Source: Blattamonas nauphoetae
Lineage: Eukaryota; Preaxostyla; Oxymonadida
Assembly: GCA_033064195.1 (NCBI GenBank)
Contig: JARBJD010000079.1
Span: 1 to 64,000, forward strand
Direction: 5' to 3'
Length of the DNA: 64,000 nt
A program made the translations under genes and the position numbers. Shown here piece by piece: positions 21,270-32,232 of this stretch (position 1 is its first letter; the number at the start of each line of letters is the position of its first letter). Below the pieces are notes generated by a model. That model ran no database searches and was not told the DNA's origin. It saw only the letters and a list, made by a program, of their open reading frames with translations.

Positions 21270-22560
21270 TTCTCCATGTCGAAAACTCACATTATTTACC
21301 AAAATGATCATAGATGGTGTTTTCATGACAGAGCTGGACGATTTTGGACAATTGAGGTCACAGGTTGGAGAAGGATACACAACGTTCCTGTCAATGGGAT
21401 GATCAAACCTCACAGAATCCATTTCCTCTCATTTTCATGTCTGGTGCTCCCTCTTGCTCTTTTGGATGATATCAAGACCCCTCTCGACATGGTTTCGATT
21501 TTCGATGTCGTCTCTATCCACCGTCGTCGTTCATTTCAAACCCCTCACCGAATCACCGAAACAGTCCCGAAACATCCTCACCCCTCGAGTTCCAGGTGTG
21601 TACTCTTTCTTTTTGTGTTCCCAACCATTCCCATTTGATTGTTATGAATTGTGTTTGATGATTCAGCTATCAGTTTTCGGGTCAAGCGTTGTCGAAAGCC
21701 AAAGAATCATTTTTTGGATGACATTGCCTGTCTTTTGACCAGGAGGTGACAAACACACTCTTCACACTTGATTTGGAGAAGATGGAATCGAGAGAACAGC
21801 AAACGAGTGGAGACATCCCTCCACCCATCGCGTGGCATGCAGGTCAGATCTGGGACAAAAATATGTATGATTACGTCTGTATTTTTCCATTTGCACCGTT
21901 CCTCTATTCATTCTCGTCTTTTCCTTTCTTATTTTGATAATTTCTCTTCTTTTGTTCTTCTGGTCAATGTCAGGTTCATTGTCGGTGGAGTCTCCCTCCA
22001 AACCAGCGAAACTATATCTACAGATGACTTGTTTGTGTTGGACTTGGAGACGCTTGTGTGGCAATTTGTGAATACAGAGGGGTCACAGTCATCATCACAT
22101 TATCTTCACCCGGCTGTGGAGAACGGACCATTATGTGCGTTTGGGGGATGAATCGGAACAGAATGAATGATTTATCTGCACTGGATATCGCGAAGCCAAC
22201 CTGGACTTTCCTGACACCCGGAAAGAACCAACCCCGCCGATCTGCTCGCATGTGGCTGTATACTCACCTGTGTCTCGCTCGATGATTGTTTTTGGAGGTT
22301 GAACATCGGAACGGGCAGAGAACAAGCTGTGGGCTTATTTCTTCTCACAGCATTCTTGGTCGGTTGTGACGACTGAATCGTCACCTCCACAACCCCGCTA
22401 TTTCAACTCAGCATGCACTCGATTCATCCCATCTGTGCTTCAAGCGATCTCTTTTCCAGCCTTTCCTCTTTCAATCACAGCTGAAACATGTCATCTCAAC
22501 CCGCCAAACTTGTGAATGGAATTCCACCCTATACCCCCTGTAGTGGTTCCAAAAGTCACA
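21270..22560 (+). pseudogene. decayed kelch-repeat protein gene with an intron, inside the 3.5-kb element
   Basis: Kelch-type blades are visible: TNTLFTLDLEKME, then FIVGGVSLQTSETISTDDLF and LDLETLVWQFVNTEG, then LSALDIAKPTWTFLTPG, and SMIVFGG followed by NKLWAYFFSQHSWSVVTTES. Two of these frames are linked across a 109-bp GT-AG intron (21865-21973), which would splice in phase as KNM-FIVGG. A second candidate intron lies near 21595-21666. Stops and frame changes elsewhere show decay. The intron means that the fragment was acquired as genomic DNA and not as an mRNA copy. Kelch propellers bind proteins; this host gene's role is unknown. Confidence 0.65.
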
Positions 22561-24600
22561 TCAACACAGTGTCGCAGCTGATACAACAATCGTTCTTACA
22601 AGAGAAATGCCTGCAAGAGGGTATTTTCCGATTTTCACAACCCAAAGCAATGATCGACGAGCTGTGAGGGAAATAACAAAGAAATGAGATTCAGAGTTGT
22701 ACAAACAGCAGCTACATGTTCTTTTAGGCTTTTTGAAGAAGAGATGAGGTGAGGAAGGGCGAGGTGAACCGGAAGAGGAATGAGGAGGAGAAGGAGGTAC
22801 AGTGGGGAAGGCAAAACTGCAACGCTGACAGAAGCGTCCTTTTTCCATTTTGCCTCCATTTCACGATTTTTATCCATATGATCGTTTCAGAAAATAAACG
22901 CTGAGAAACAATCTTGTTGACGTGACGAGAAAAAGAAACAACATGGTTTGATCTTCCAATCATTCTCCTCCAATCGCGTCCAGTCGCTCTTCCTTTCACA
23001 GTTTGACTTAATACACTCTTTCAAACTGTTTTTCAAATTTCTTCCACAATCAGACAAGCTATTCAGCCAGATTCGACAATTGTTACTGTTCAGCCAATTC
23101 AAGGTGTTTATTGTTTTTGTGTTCATCTTTATTTTGAACATCTGACAACAATCCTGCTATTCTCAGAATTTCTCTCTCACCAGACAAGAATAGCAGTCAA
23201 GCTGAAGTGAACACGACTCATGCCGACAGTTCCCATCAAGTTGCTTTTCGATGGAACCAAACAAAACTCCACGTTTTCATGGTGTGTCCTCACTTTTTCT
23301 CATCACTTTTGTACTGAATGTTTTCCTCTCACCTTTCTCTTGCCCTGCTTTCTTTCTCTCTCTCAACTATAGCTGAAATTGTTCCTGCTTTGACACATCT
23401 CGAAACTATTTCTGTCGGAAATATGTCTCACAGTCGAATCAGATAATTTTGAGGATCACCCCGGACGTCACAGAAGAGTTTTCTGTGCGAACAGGAAAAA
23501 CAGGATCTTTCGATGTTCGAGTCAATTGACCTTTCAGCTCCGAATCCTGACTCAAGCATACCTTGTCTGAGATTATTCTGTCATTCAATTGTCAAACTCC
23601 GTTTTGAAAGCAGAAAAGGCAACTTCAAAAATACAGCGACTGTTTCACACTCTTAAACTCGAAAGAAGGGACAAAATAGCGAGATATGTGAGAAAGATAC
23701 CAATTTACATTTGTCCGTTTCTTCTTTTAATCCATTCAAAAGGATAATGCCATTGTGGATTCTCACTTTTAACTTTTCCCCCTTTTCTCAGTTTATCTCT
23801 CCATTTCGACATTTATTTTACTTTTATCTGTATTCTTACCGAAATTGTTTGCGTAAGTCGAATTGAGCAATAAAAACGAGTTTATCCGACTGAGATCCGA
23901 TCTCACCCCAAGTGGTCATTTTGGGTCCTCACAGACCAACCAGGCTGTTTTGACAGCGAGCGTCTAAAGGAGCACTTACCAACTCTCCAAGGAAGAAAAT
24001 AAACACAGTATGGTCTCCCTAGCTTTCTCATGTGGGCGTTGCAGTTTAATCTTCCGCACTGTAGTTGTGCAGCCGACACTCTCCATCCTCCTTTCCGATC
24101 GCACGCAAGACAAGGCGCGGCTGAAGAAGTACTGGCCAGAGTGGGTGTGGGAGACAGAGTACCAGGAGACGAAGAAGCACGATACGAGAACGCAGTCCAC
24201 CCTCCACTCCTTCCTAACACTCCCCACACTCACAGTCAAAGTTGAATGTGAATATGTTTGACCAATTCACGCTGTTCGCAACAGATGAACCGAAGAAGGA
24301 TCCTTGATGATATGGATGACAAAGAGGCCATGGGAGAGGACAAGACAAACGAGTTGATCAAAATGGGCAATCGATTGTGAACAAAGAGGAACTGGATTGC
24401 AGGTCCGCTGCCTTTTTGAGTCAAAAAGTGTCCAGGACCAGATTTTTCACCTTTACTTCACAGTTCCATGATTCGCTCTTCAGTTTGTCTTCCCACACAT
24501 TCAAATGAATATTTTTTTCCAACATTGTTGGTATTGAGATAATATAAAGGTTTTCAACCTCATTGATGAGTTACATGGTGATCTAACCCTTAGAACGAAA
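22561..24600. other. interior of the 3.5-kb element without a clear gene
   Basis: Short plus-strand coding-like pieces occur (an ATG near 23220 opening PTVPIKLLFDGTKQNSTF; 24010-24261), but stops interrupt them and no family is recognised. 22.9-23.15 kb is AT-rich. It may be the decayed continuation of the kelch gene or other captured sequence. Confidence 0.35.
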
Positions 24601-24899
24601 CAGAGGTGACACTGACCGAGCCAAAAGGCTCGGTCAGGCCAGTATAGTTTTTTGAAGTGAAAAGTCAAAGAGGTGATGTATTCATGAAACCTGATTGATC
24701 TTGCCCATTATCCAATTCTTGATCGCTCCTTCCAACAATGGAGAGAAGAAAAGTCAACTGAGCAGTGAATCACTAACTCATCATGTCTTTTTTCTCTCTT
24801 CCTCCAAGTTATGTCTCCTTACAATTACTCTAGCAATTGTGATCCAAACACACGATCATCCTCGCCGACATCTGTGATTCCAAGCCACATCTCCCATCC

Positions 24900-25910
24900 C
24901 CGCAAACACATATCACTGTTTCTGAACCCAGAATGCCAACAGGGAATTATCTGAGCCTCATCCCGTCTGATCGACATCGCTCACAACACTTCACGGATTC
25001 AGCAGCTCACACACGCAAACAATCCTCCACGACTCGTTCCTCGACCAAACTTGTTCTGCCGCGTGCACTTCCAAACTACAACCAAGAATTGACGAGCATC
25101 TGGTCTCTCCAACTTCGTCGAAGAAGAGGCTGTGGAACGGAATGGGCTTGCGCTTGTTGTGGGGGCATAATCCAGCCAGTCGTGTGTATTATCTTCTTCG
25201 CCAGTCTCGCTCGATGTGTTCTTCGTCCAAGTGTACTCCACGAACATCCTCACCGACACCAAAATCTGGCACTCCTTCTACTCCGACCTTATCGTCGTCG
25301 ATCCTGACCTCACTACCCGCAGCTGGTATCTGGACGAAGCTGAGATCATTAGTGACCGCATCAACACAGCCGCGTTGAAGATGGCAGACGCAACTCACAC
25401 GCTCTGCGTCAATTGCATCGAGAAATTGAAGCCAGGGTTCGACTCACCTGTGTACAGGTTCAACTTCACGTCTGTCGACTCGTTCATGCAGATCTCTGAC
25501 ATCTGCCTCGACGATCTCTCAGCACTGGAGATGCTGACACATATCATCAACAGCGGATTCCATCTTGCGGAGTACGGCATTGTTATCGAAACAGTGACAA
25601 ACAGCGAGCGCTTCATCACTCTAGCTATCCTGCTGATAGAGTTGGAGGTTGTGAAGGAGGCAGCCGTCGCATTCTCCGAGCAGATGAAGTCAGGAAGCAA
25701 CGTCTCCATCTTCGTGACGATCATGTGTGGAGTACTTCTCTCGATCTACACTCTATTCCCAACAACCTTCGTGCTCTGCTTCCATGTCCGCGAGAACCTC
25801 AAGTATCGTCGCACCGCTTGATTCAATTTCGTCAACATCTCCAAGAAAACCGCACAGATGGTGAAAATGACAGACTGTACGAGTCAAGAGCGCACATCGA
25901 CCACAAATAA
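24900..25910 (+). pseudogene. decayed membrane-protein-like fragment
   Basis: A 201-residue frame (25216-25821) has a luminal-looking region (DPDLTTRSWYLDEAEII, NCIEKLKPGF) and a C-terminal hydrophobic helix (VTIMCGVLLSIYTLFPTTFV) followed by a basic stop-transfer stretch (RENLKYRRTA). Upstream, in another frame, is a hydrophobic segment (PVVCIIFFASLARC), so the gene is frameshifted near 25.2 kb. The arrangement suggests two membrane helices around an extracellular loop, but the family is not recognised. It is cargo of the 6.6-kb element. Confidence 0.4.
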
Positions 25911-26499
25911 GCTTTCGCAGACAATGACACCAAAAGCATTCACTCCGAAGCCAATCTCGACGAGTTCCTTTCAGATGACGATAAAAGCGTGGCTGTGTCG
26001 GTCAAAAGTGGGAGAGGAGATCTGCTCCTCCGTAGTCCGTCACGCTGTCTCTCCACAATCTGCTCAACTTCTCTCTCACCTCGTTCGGTTCTCTCAACGC
26101 GCATCTCATCTCGATCGGGTTCCGTCCGTCGTGTTCACAGACCTCGCAGGATTCTCCGTTCTCGACCACGGTTTTGAGTCTTCCCGCACAGAATCGGATG
26201 CAAGTCCAGTTCTTGTTCATGATGGGCGTGAAGATGATCTCTGTCGTTCTCCAGACCATCACTATTCTCGTCAACTCGCTGTTGACAAGTTCGTCGTTCA
26301 GACCTCTCTTCAACTTCTCCTCAACTCGTACACCCTCTCGTCTCTCTCCGCTGCGTCTGCCCTCCTCTCCGACAGACCATCGCGCCAACCCTACTTGTCT
26401 TCTTCACAACCATCTTGGATCCTGCTTCGGCCTTCTTCCACACTCTCCATTCAAACATTCTGTCGTCGCTATCTGCTGTCGTCTGCTGTCCTCTCCATC

Positions 26500-26900
26500 A
26501 TCGCTCCTCCACCCGCATCGAAGGAGCAACCCTCACGCAATTAGTCAGCTCTCAAACAATCACTGTGACTTTCAGTTCTTCAGAACGAGAAGAGTCGGAA
26601 GAGCTGACGCCGAGATGGCCAGACACATTCCAGTTCAACCCATCCTCCACTTTCACTTCTGTCAAACTCTCCTCCGATCCATCGAACGCAATCAACACAA
26701 ATAGTCTCGTCCTCGATCCGCTTGCAAAAGAGTGGCCGCTCGTTCTGGAAGTTGGAGAGTCGACACTCCCGAATGCGAAGTTTTGTGGCAATGTGGCCCG
26801 TCCTTGCTCGTTGGTGGATGTGGCGTGGAAGATGATCGCTGTCGCTGTTGTCGTCAGTCGAGAACCAAAACGGGAGTGTTGATGACGCGACAGGAGAGCT
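26500..26900 (+). pseudogene. fragment of the beta-helix surface receptor family inside the 6.6-kb element
   Basis: The frame (TLTQLVSSQTITVTFSSSE, then FCGNVARPCSLVDVAWKMI) corresponds to the membrane-distal junction of gene B, which reads FCGESNSPCATVDIAWTLA at the same place. Only about 130 residues are preserved, the rest having decayed into other frames. It shows that sequence from this host family is carried inside a transposable element. Confidence 0.5.
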
Positions 26901-26944
26901 GGAAGTTGATCACGCGAATATTTGACATGAGGAGATCGGCATGA

Positions 26945-27589
26945 TCCGACTGACTGTCAGCACAGTAGAACTCCATTCGTTCGAGCTTGGCTCACTCGCT
27001 GGAGGAGCGCTTTTTTGGAAGGAGGCAAATTCTCTCTGAGATTCACCAATCTTGGACAGAACTGAGAGGCAACTCCAGCGAGGAAGTGCCTGCGCCGTTC
27101 TTCGTTCCTTCGCTGGATGGATCGAAGAGCATGAATATGCTGAACAAGAAGAAGGAAGGGTTTGATGTTGTGATGAGTGGGAAATCTTGATTTGTTTTGC
27201 AGAGAACGCAGGACAAGACAGCACAAAGAAGGAAGGAGAAAGGGTGATCAAATAGAGGAATAGACTAACCGCGAGTGATATGGAAACAGTTCGGGTCTCA
27301 GAAAGCTTTCATTTCACCATGGACTGCGATCACGATCGTTATCGTTGGAATGGTGATCCTGAGGAACTCTACGGAGATTAAAATGTGAGAAAGATAGAAA
27401 AAAGACACGATTAGCAAGAGATTCACTTCTCAATAGAGTTATCTCCCCTCATTTATTGGAGAGTACGATCAAGAATTGTAGGATGGGTCAGATCATCCCA
27501 GTTTCATGAACACGTCACCTTTTTGATTTATCCCATCAACGAACAGTTACTCACGATGAAAGCAAGAGATTGAAAAAAACATGATAATT
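26945..27589. other. right part of the 6.6-kb element, no gene seen
   Basis: About 645 bp with only short frames on both strands (for example 26987-27190 plus) and no recognised motif. It leads into the right inverted repeat. Confidence 0.4.
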
Positions 27590-27669
27590 AAAAAATAGTC
27601 AAGAAGGGGATTGAACCTTGAAGCTCCATTCGTACATTTAGCAATTTAGTCGTACATGTAGTAAAGCCC
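27590..27669 (-). repeat. right terminal inverted repeat of the 6.6-kb element
   Basis: Inverted partner of 21028-21107, with the same doublet of GCTAAATGTACGA and the B-box-like GGTTCAATCCC. It is directly followed by the second copy of the 8-bp duplication ACTGAGAG at 27670-27677. Confidence 0.9.
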
Positions 27670-29124
27670 ACTGAGAGAGTCTGCCACGACGTTCTTGACT
27701 CCTCTGATGTGTTCCACCTCCACTATCGATATTCCTGTCTTCGCGCAACGCGACCAAACTGCTGTTGTCGGTGAGAGGAGGTTCCTTCCTCCCTTCCACT
27801 TCTGCAGGTTGAACTTTGTTGAAGTGTTGTCTGTTCGAACTTTCAGATTTGATATCTTCTCCTTCCTCAGAATGTGTCTTGACATCTTGACCGCTCGTTC
27901 CACTGCCATCGTCTCTTTCACATTGATTGAGTGTGGAAGTGTCTTCGCTGACCATCGGCCGAACATTGGGATGGAGTGGTTTTTCCACTCGAGGACTGCT
28001 CCCCATCCCTTCTCTGAGGCGTCTGTTGTTAGGCAAGCTTGCGGCGCTGGCAACGATATCTGTTGTGGTTGGTTCTTCTTCAGCACCGACGTCCAGAATG
28101 ACAGATCCCCCAGGACGGACGGGTTCAGCCGACAGCGACCGTTCCATCCCGTCCGTCTCACAGCTCTTTGAAGTGTTCGGTTTAAGACACTCAGGTAGAG
28201 GGATGCCTGGTTGTGCTGCATGTGGAGGGAATTCAGTTTGCCGATCAGTTTGGCAAGCGATCGGTTTGTCACTTTCTTCCTTCTGAGTGCGAGGGACACA
28301 GTTCGCAAAGTAGCTCTGAAATACGCTGAGACCTTGGCTGGCGGTGTTCTGAATGTGCCCTCCTTCAGGTCCAGGGACCATCCTAGGAAGTCCAATTGTT
28401 GGGTTGGTTCCAGGATCAACTTGTCTTGTGAAATCAACCAGCCCAACTCTTGGAAGAACATCAGAATCTCCAACGTCACTGATCTCAGATGTGTTGACTC
28501 TTGGTGGAGCAGAATGATGTCGTCCATGTAGGCGAGGACTCGGACGTCCCACTTCTGGCGGATGTGGACTATTGCTGGGCGGAGAACTTTGCTGAAGATT
28601 CGTGGAGCGTGCTTCACTCCAAACGGCATCGTTTGGTAGACGTAATCCTTGTTCTTGAAGCGAAAACCCAAGAAGCGCTGGAACTCTGGTTCCACATCGA
28701 CGTGATGGAACGCTTGCTGGATGTCGATCACTGTCGCGAAGTCGTTCGACTGAATCATGACCCGTAGCGTCGAGAAGTCCTCGTAACGGAAGCTTCTGTC
28801 CTTGATCGCGTTGTTCAGCACTGTGCAGTCCAGAATCTTCCGGTGTGTCCCGTCCCTTTTTGGAATCATAAATGTCTTGTTCCACCACAGCACTTCGTTT
28901 GTGGTGGCTTCCCTGACAACGCCCATCTGAATCTCCTTCATCAGTCCCTGACCGTACAGCTGTTCCAGTCGCGGTGATGCATTGAATGGGAGTGGGGATG
29001 CTGTATTCTGGAGAGTCATCTTGTCTTCTGGTGACTTCCAGTCCCCAAACATCCCTTTCCGAACTCTTGTGTCGCCGCCAATCTCTTTCCATCGCGCCAG
29101 GTTTACGAGAAGTCTGTGTTTCAT
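27670..29124 (-). pseudogene. DIRS1 reverse transcriptase and RNase H, cut off at its 3' side
   Basis: From an ATG at 29124. The polymerase palm is clear: DFATVIDIQQAFHHV, then FGVKHAPRIFSK, then the catalytic VLAYMDDIILLH, followed by the QLDFLGW motif. An RNase H domain follows (LTTDASEKGWGAV, MAVERAVKMS, VRTDNTSTK), typical of DIRS elements. The 6.6-kb element interrupts the gene just after RNase H. Such enzymes copy element RNA into DNA. The gene overlaps the gag-like frame upstream. Treated as a fossil. Confidence 0.9.
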
Positions 29125-29150
29125 AATCTGCGATCGAGGTGCTGCTTCGA

Positions 29151-30158
29151 CTATTGGGGTCTGCGGCTTCCGGATGGTTTGTGGGCTGGGCGGAACGGCT
29201 TGTAGCTTCTGTTCGTTCGGGGATGGAAGTTGGCTTGGTTGTCTTCCATCCCCTCCTGTCGAAAAAAGTCTGGGTCACTCCGCACCCCTGTGAGGACTTG
29301 GGGTTCTCCAAACTCAGTTTGAATCTCGAGGGCCTGTGTGACGTCGGTCCAATTTTTGTTTCGCAGGTACCTCTGTGTTTGGATCTTGGTAGCTGCGTCC
29401 GCCACACAACACGCCACTTGTGACCATTGTCGAAGTAACTCTTCAGAAGCACTCTCCCTCATCAAGCTGACGAAGAGTTCGGACAGTGCGGAAATGGCAA
29501 CCAGGAGGCTGTCTACTGCCGCTTTCGCAATAGTGTCCATCTTCCCTGGCATATCACTTGGCTTCAAGGCGTCTTTTGTCTTCCCTGTGATCTTGAACGC
29601 TGGTCGGAGGTACTCGGTGGAGCCACGAATCTCATCGAGGTACTCAGCGGGGAGAGTCGACGAAAGCCAGTCCAATGAGCATTTCGGCATGTACACTTTC
29701 ATTGTGTTCTGGGCCATGAGAGCAAAACTGCGGAGATTCTGATGAGGCTGCATCGTGGCGATTTGGATGAGGTTGTCACTGTCTGACGACTCACTCGTCT
29801 CGTTATCAGCGATTGGTTTGTCTGACCTCCTCTTCACTTTCTTTTTCAATTGGATAGGTTTTGGCTTTGGGAGATTGGCCCTCTTCCGCTTCACCAACAG
29901 ATGTTGGTTCGCGTCTTCTGTCTCGGAGGAACAACTAGAGTCACTATCTGCGTGCTTATCTTGTCTGTTGCGCCTATTTTGATGATCTGGAGCGCTATTT
30001 TGCTTATTTGTCCCGACCATGCTTTGAAAAATGGTGGCAAAAGTTGATGCGAACTGTTCGACAACGGGACCGACCCAGGCCGGTGGATCTGCGGCGGGGG
30101 TTGTCCGGCTGTCATTTTCGTTTTGTTGCGATGGTTGGTTTTTCAGTTCGCGATTCAT
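29151..30158 (-). CDS. DIRS1 gag-like protein
   Basis: A 335-residue open frame from an ATG at 30158. The N-terminal half is polar and serine/asparagine-rich with a basic run (KKKVKRR). The second half is helical (AFALMAQNTMKV-like, LAVISALSELFVSLMRES) and resembles the second gene of DIRS2 by general layout (TAKIQTQRYL; in DIRS2 AAGCIHNGRYV). By analogy, DIRS first genes encode a gag-like structural protein; there is no zinc knuckle. It stands just upstream of the reverse transcriptase gene. The copy looks whole. Confidence 0.6.
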   Translation of the reverse strand: MNRELKNQPSQQNENDSRTTPAADPPAWVGPVVEQFASTFATIFQSMVGTNKQNSAPDHQNRRNRQDKHADSDSSCSSETEDANQHLLVKRKRANLPKPKPIQLKKKVKRRSDKPIADNETSESSDSDNLIQIATMQPHQNLRSFALMAQNTMKVYMPKCSLDWLSSTLPAEYLDEIRGSTEYLRPAFKITGKTKDALKPSDMPGKMDTIAKAAVDSLLVAISALSELFVSLMRESASEELLRQWSQVACCVADAATKIQTQRYLRNKNWTDVTQALEIQTEFGEPQVLTGVRSDPDFFRQEGMEDNQANFHPRTNRSYKPFRPAHKPSGSRRPQ

Positions 30159-30252
30159 TCGAGGTGTTCGATCTACCGACCCTTAACACCTCACTACTCA
30201 TGCTGAGCGAGAGCCCTGTGTGGATAACAGGCTCATCGCTTCAGCTGGAGCC

Positions 30253-32232
30253 TGAAACGATGCCATCAGGAAGAAATGCAGCGACGATGGAATAATCGGA
30301 GAGAGGTGTCTGAAGAAGACCAGTCTCGCCAATCGACACAGAACACGATCCAATCGACGACAATAACGACATCGAGAACTCCAAAACACGACCAATGTTT
30401 GGAATCCCATCTGTCACTTCCACTCGCTCTCCCTCAACATTCGACACAACAACCAGCAATGTTCCGGATACTGCCTTGTCCAGTATCACTTTCACATCCG
30501 TGGACATTCGGGAGACTTCTCCAGAGAAGTCTGTGAGTGTGATTGAGGCTGGAGATTGGTTGAGGAGATTGTCAAAATCTTGCCCAGTCTGTTCGAGATA
30601 GATAAGACTTGAGGAGTATTTCGAAGACGATGCACAATTTGAGACGGTTGTGAAGTCAAGTGTTGGATACGGACTTAAATGATGGAAGAGAACATGACCT
30701 CTTCCAGTTGCAGCCGAACAATCATCGAAGAGGAGTGAAGATAGTCGCACAGAGGAACAACTTTGTAAAAACATTGCCCCTCCTCCAAAACGAGAGGTTG
30801 GGTCGGTTTGTTTGCAGTTCTGGAAGAGACAGTTTGAGATTGATCCTCCTTTCGTCGCTGGATCCCAGTTGTGGAGACACATCGATCCACCATGATGTGT
30901 GGCTTCAGAGTCCAGAAAGACACATTCTGAGATGATTGACACACCGGTATATCCGATTATCAGACAGGCATCAAAATTGGCAGAACAAGAAGTGAAAGAC
31001 GATGATGTGAGTGTGACAGTGTTGGAGGATCCCGATGGGAACCAGATGTAGATTGCTCCACCATAGCTGGACGCCGAACAAGAATCAAACGAACAAGACT
31101 TGACGTTGAGATTGACTTAGATATTGTTACATGAGATTGCACCACCTTGTCCTTTTGTAGTTGAGCACCCTTTGAACGTGCAGAGTTTGAATGAAAAGAG
31201 AGAATGGTCGGAAGGAAGTTCAATAGGGGATGTGAATGGCTTGTTCTCGTTCGTGGGATCCACGAGGCAGGAGACAAAGGAGGAGTTCAGACTCAGAAGA
31301 CTCCCTCCACCATTCAGCGAACGAATCGATGTTCCATAAAGATGGTTCGAACACGACGAAACAACACTCCCAACAATCCACTGACCAAACCAACTCCCAA
31401 CAGAATTCAATTCCGATGAGTATCGAGATGTCATGTTCACAAGAACACAACCAACCAACGATGTTGACACTGACTTCCTTGGCACTTCATTTCCAGCTCT
31501 GTCCAGCGACCCAATCAGAGGACCGGTCCCCAAAATCAATTCACAATCACCAAACTCAATCGAAGAGCCTGTGATCGACACAGACGGTGTCCATCCATCA
31601 GTTCTGTCTGTTCCATCATTTCTGTCCAATTGTTCATTCGGTGCAGTTCCAGTCTTGCCAGAGCCAATCGAGTCGTCGCAAATCCCAACCAGAGGAAGAA
31701 GAGAAGGAGAGCACGATGACACGTGAGAACTCGATGTCACTGTGATCGAGTTCCAGTCTGTCTCTCCCATCCAACAAACCACAAATGGCGAGCATTCCAT
31801 GTTCGAACGAATCGAACACAATGACACAACCACACAAGACCCCAACACACGACCTGTCCCAACTCCTTCAACACCACAATCCAACTCCAATGACGACAGA
31901 CAAACCGAGCTGTTCATGAACACGAACATCGTCTCAATTCCGACGACATTCCCATCTAACTTGCGAGTTTCTTTCTTTTCGCTTCTATCATCCCAGAATC
32001 TGATCCTTGTTTCATTTCCTGTCATCGTCATATCACTTGATTCCACCACATGATTCGATACGAAGAAATTGCCTTTCGGGAGCAGCAACGATACTGGCTC
32101 AGCATTTCTATGTTGAGCCGAGTTCGAGAATGATGTGAGGATTGGTGACAGCGACTGCAATGTTGTGTCACCTGAATCATCCCAATCACAGTTCAGTGAA
32201 CTGATGATGAAGAAAAGGTCAAATATAATCAT
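30253..32232 (-). pseudogene. receptor gene A: beta-helix surface protein, truncated by DIRS1
   Basis: From an ATG at 32232 the protein starts with a signal peptide (IIFDLFFIISSLNC) and runs almost identically to gene B for about 350 residues, then continues as a right-handed beta-helix (pectin-lyase-like coils such as GGAMFLQSCSSVRLSSLLFD). One codon at 31117-31119 reads TAA where gene B has AAA (ISCNNI-stop against ILCQNIK); beyond it the same frame continues. At 30253 the gene stops against DIRS1, where genes B and C continue into their Ig-like modules. It therefore lacks the Ig-like, membrane and pseudokinase parts. Confidence 0.85.

Larger units (their letters stand above)
21162..24646. 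mobile_element. 3,485-bp non-autonomous TIR element nested in the 6.6-kb element
   Basis: The ends TATACTGGCCTGACCG (21162) and CGGTCAGGCCAGTATA (ending 24646) are perfect inverted repeats of 16 bp. The flanks GTTTTTTG at 21154-21161 and 24647-24654 are an exact 8-bp target duplication, which fits hAT-type elements. Subterminal sequence differs at the two ends: the right end adds a strong hairpin (GGCTCGGTCAG with its complement around an AAAA loop), and the left has GTGACCGGTCAC. It holds a decayed kelch-repeat gene and other fragments, and no transposase, so it needed a helper. Confidence 0.9.
21028..27669. mobile_element. 6,642-bp non-autonomous TIR element with 8-bp target duplication
   Basis: The left end GGGCCTTGCTAAATGTACGA matches, in inverted orientation, the right end (minus strand GGGCTTTACTACATGTACGA). 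The inverted repeats run about 80 bp with only a handful of mismatches. The flanks are ACTGAGAG at 21020-21027 and ACTGAGAG at 27670-27677, an exact 8-bp duplication inside the DIRS1 reverse transcriptase gene. Eight-base duplications suggest hAT-type mobilisation, although the GGGC ends are not the most common hAT termini. No transposase is recognised inside. It carries a nested 3.5-kb element and decayed host-like fragments. The near-identity of the repeats suggests a fairly recent insertion. Confidence 0.9.
15678..30252 (-). mobile_element. DIRS-type tyrosine-recombinase retroelement 1 (DIRS1), fragmented by insertions
   Basis: Reading leftward on the minus strand, the order is gag-like gene (30158-29151), reverse transcriptase/RNase H (from 29124), the downstream part of that gene (21027-20654), then a tyrosine recombinase fragment (16441-15678). 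This is the canonical DIRS order in one orientation. Two blocks interrupt it: 21028-27669, proven by a target duplication, and about 16442-20653, inferred from inverted repeats. The right end is placed at 30252 because the sequence of host gene A stops there against its paralogues. The left end is missing or ends near the hAT element. The element is broken; besides the insertions it has a few breaks in the recombinase part. It is older than the insertions inside it. Confidence 0.7.
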
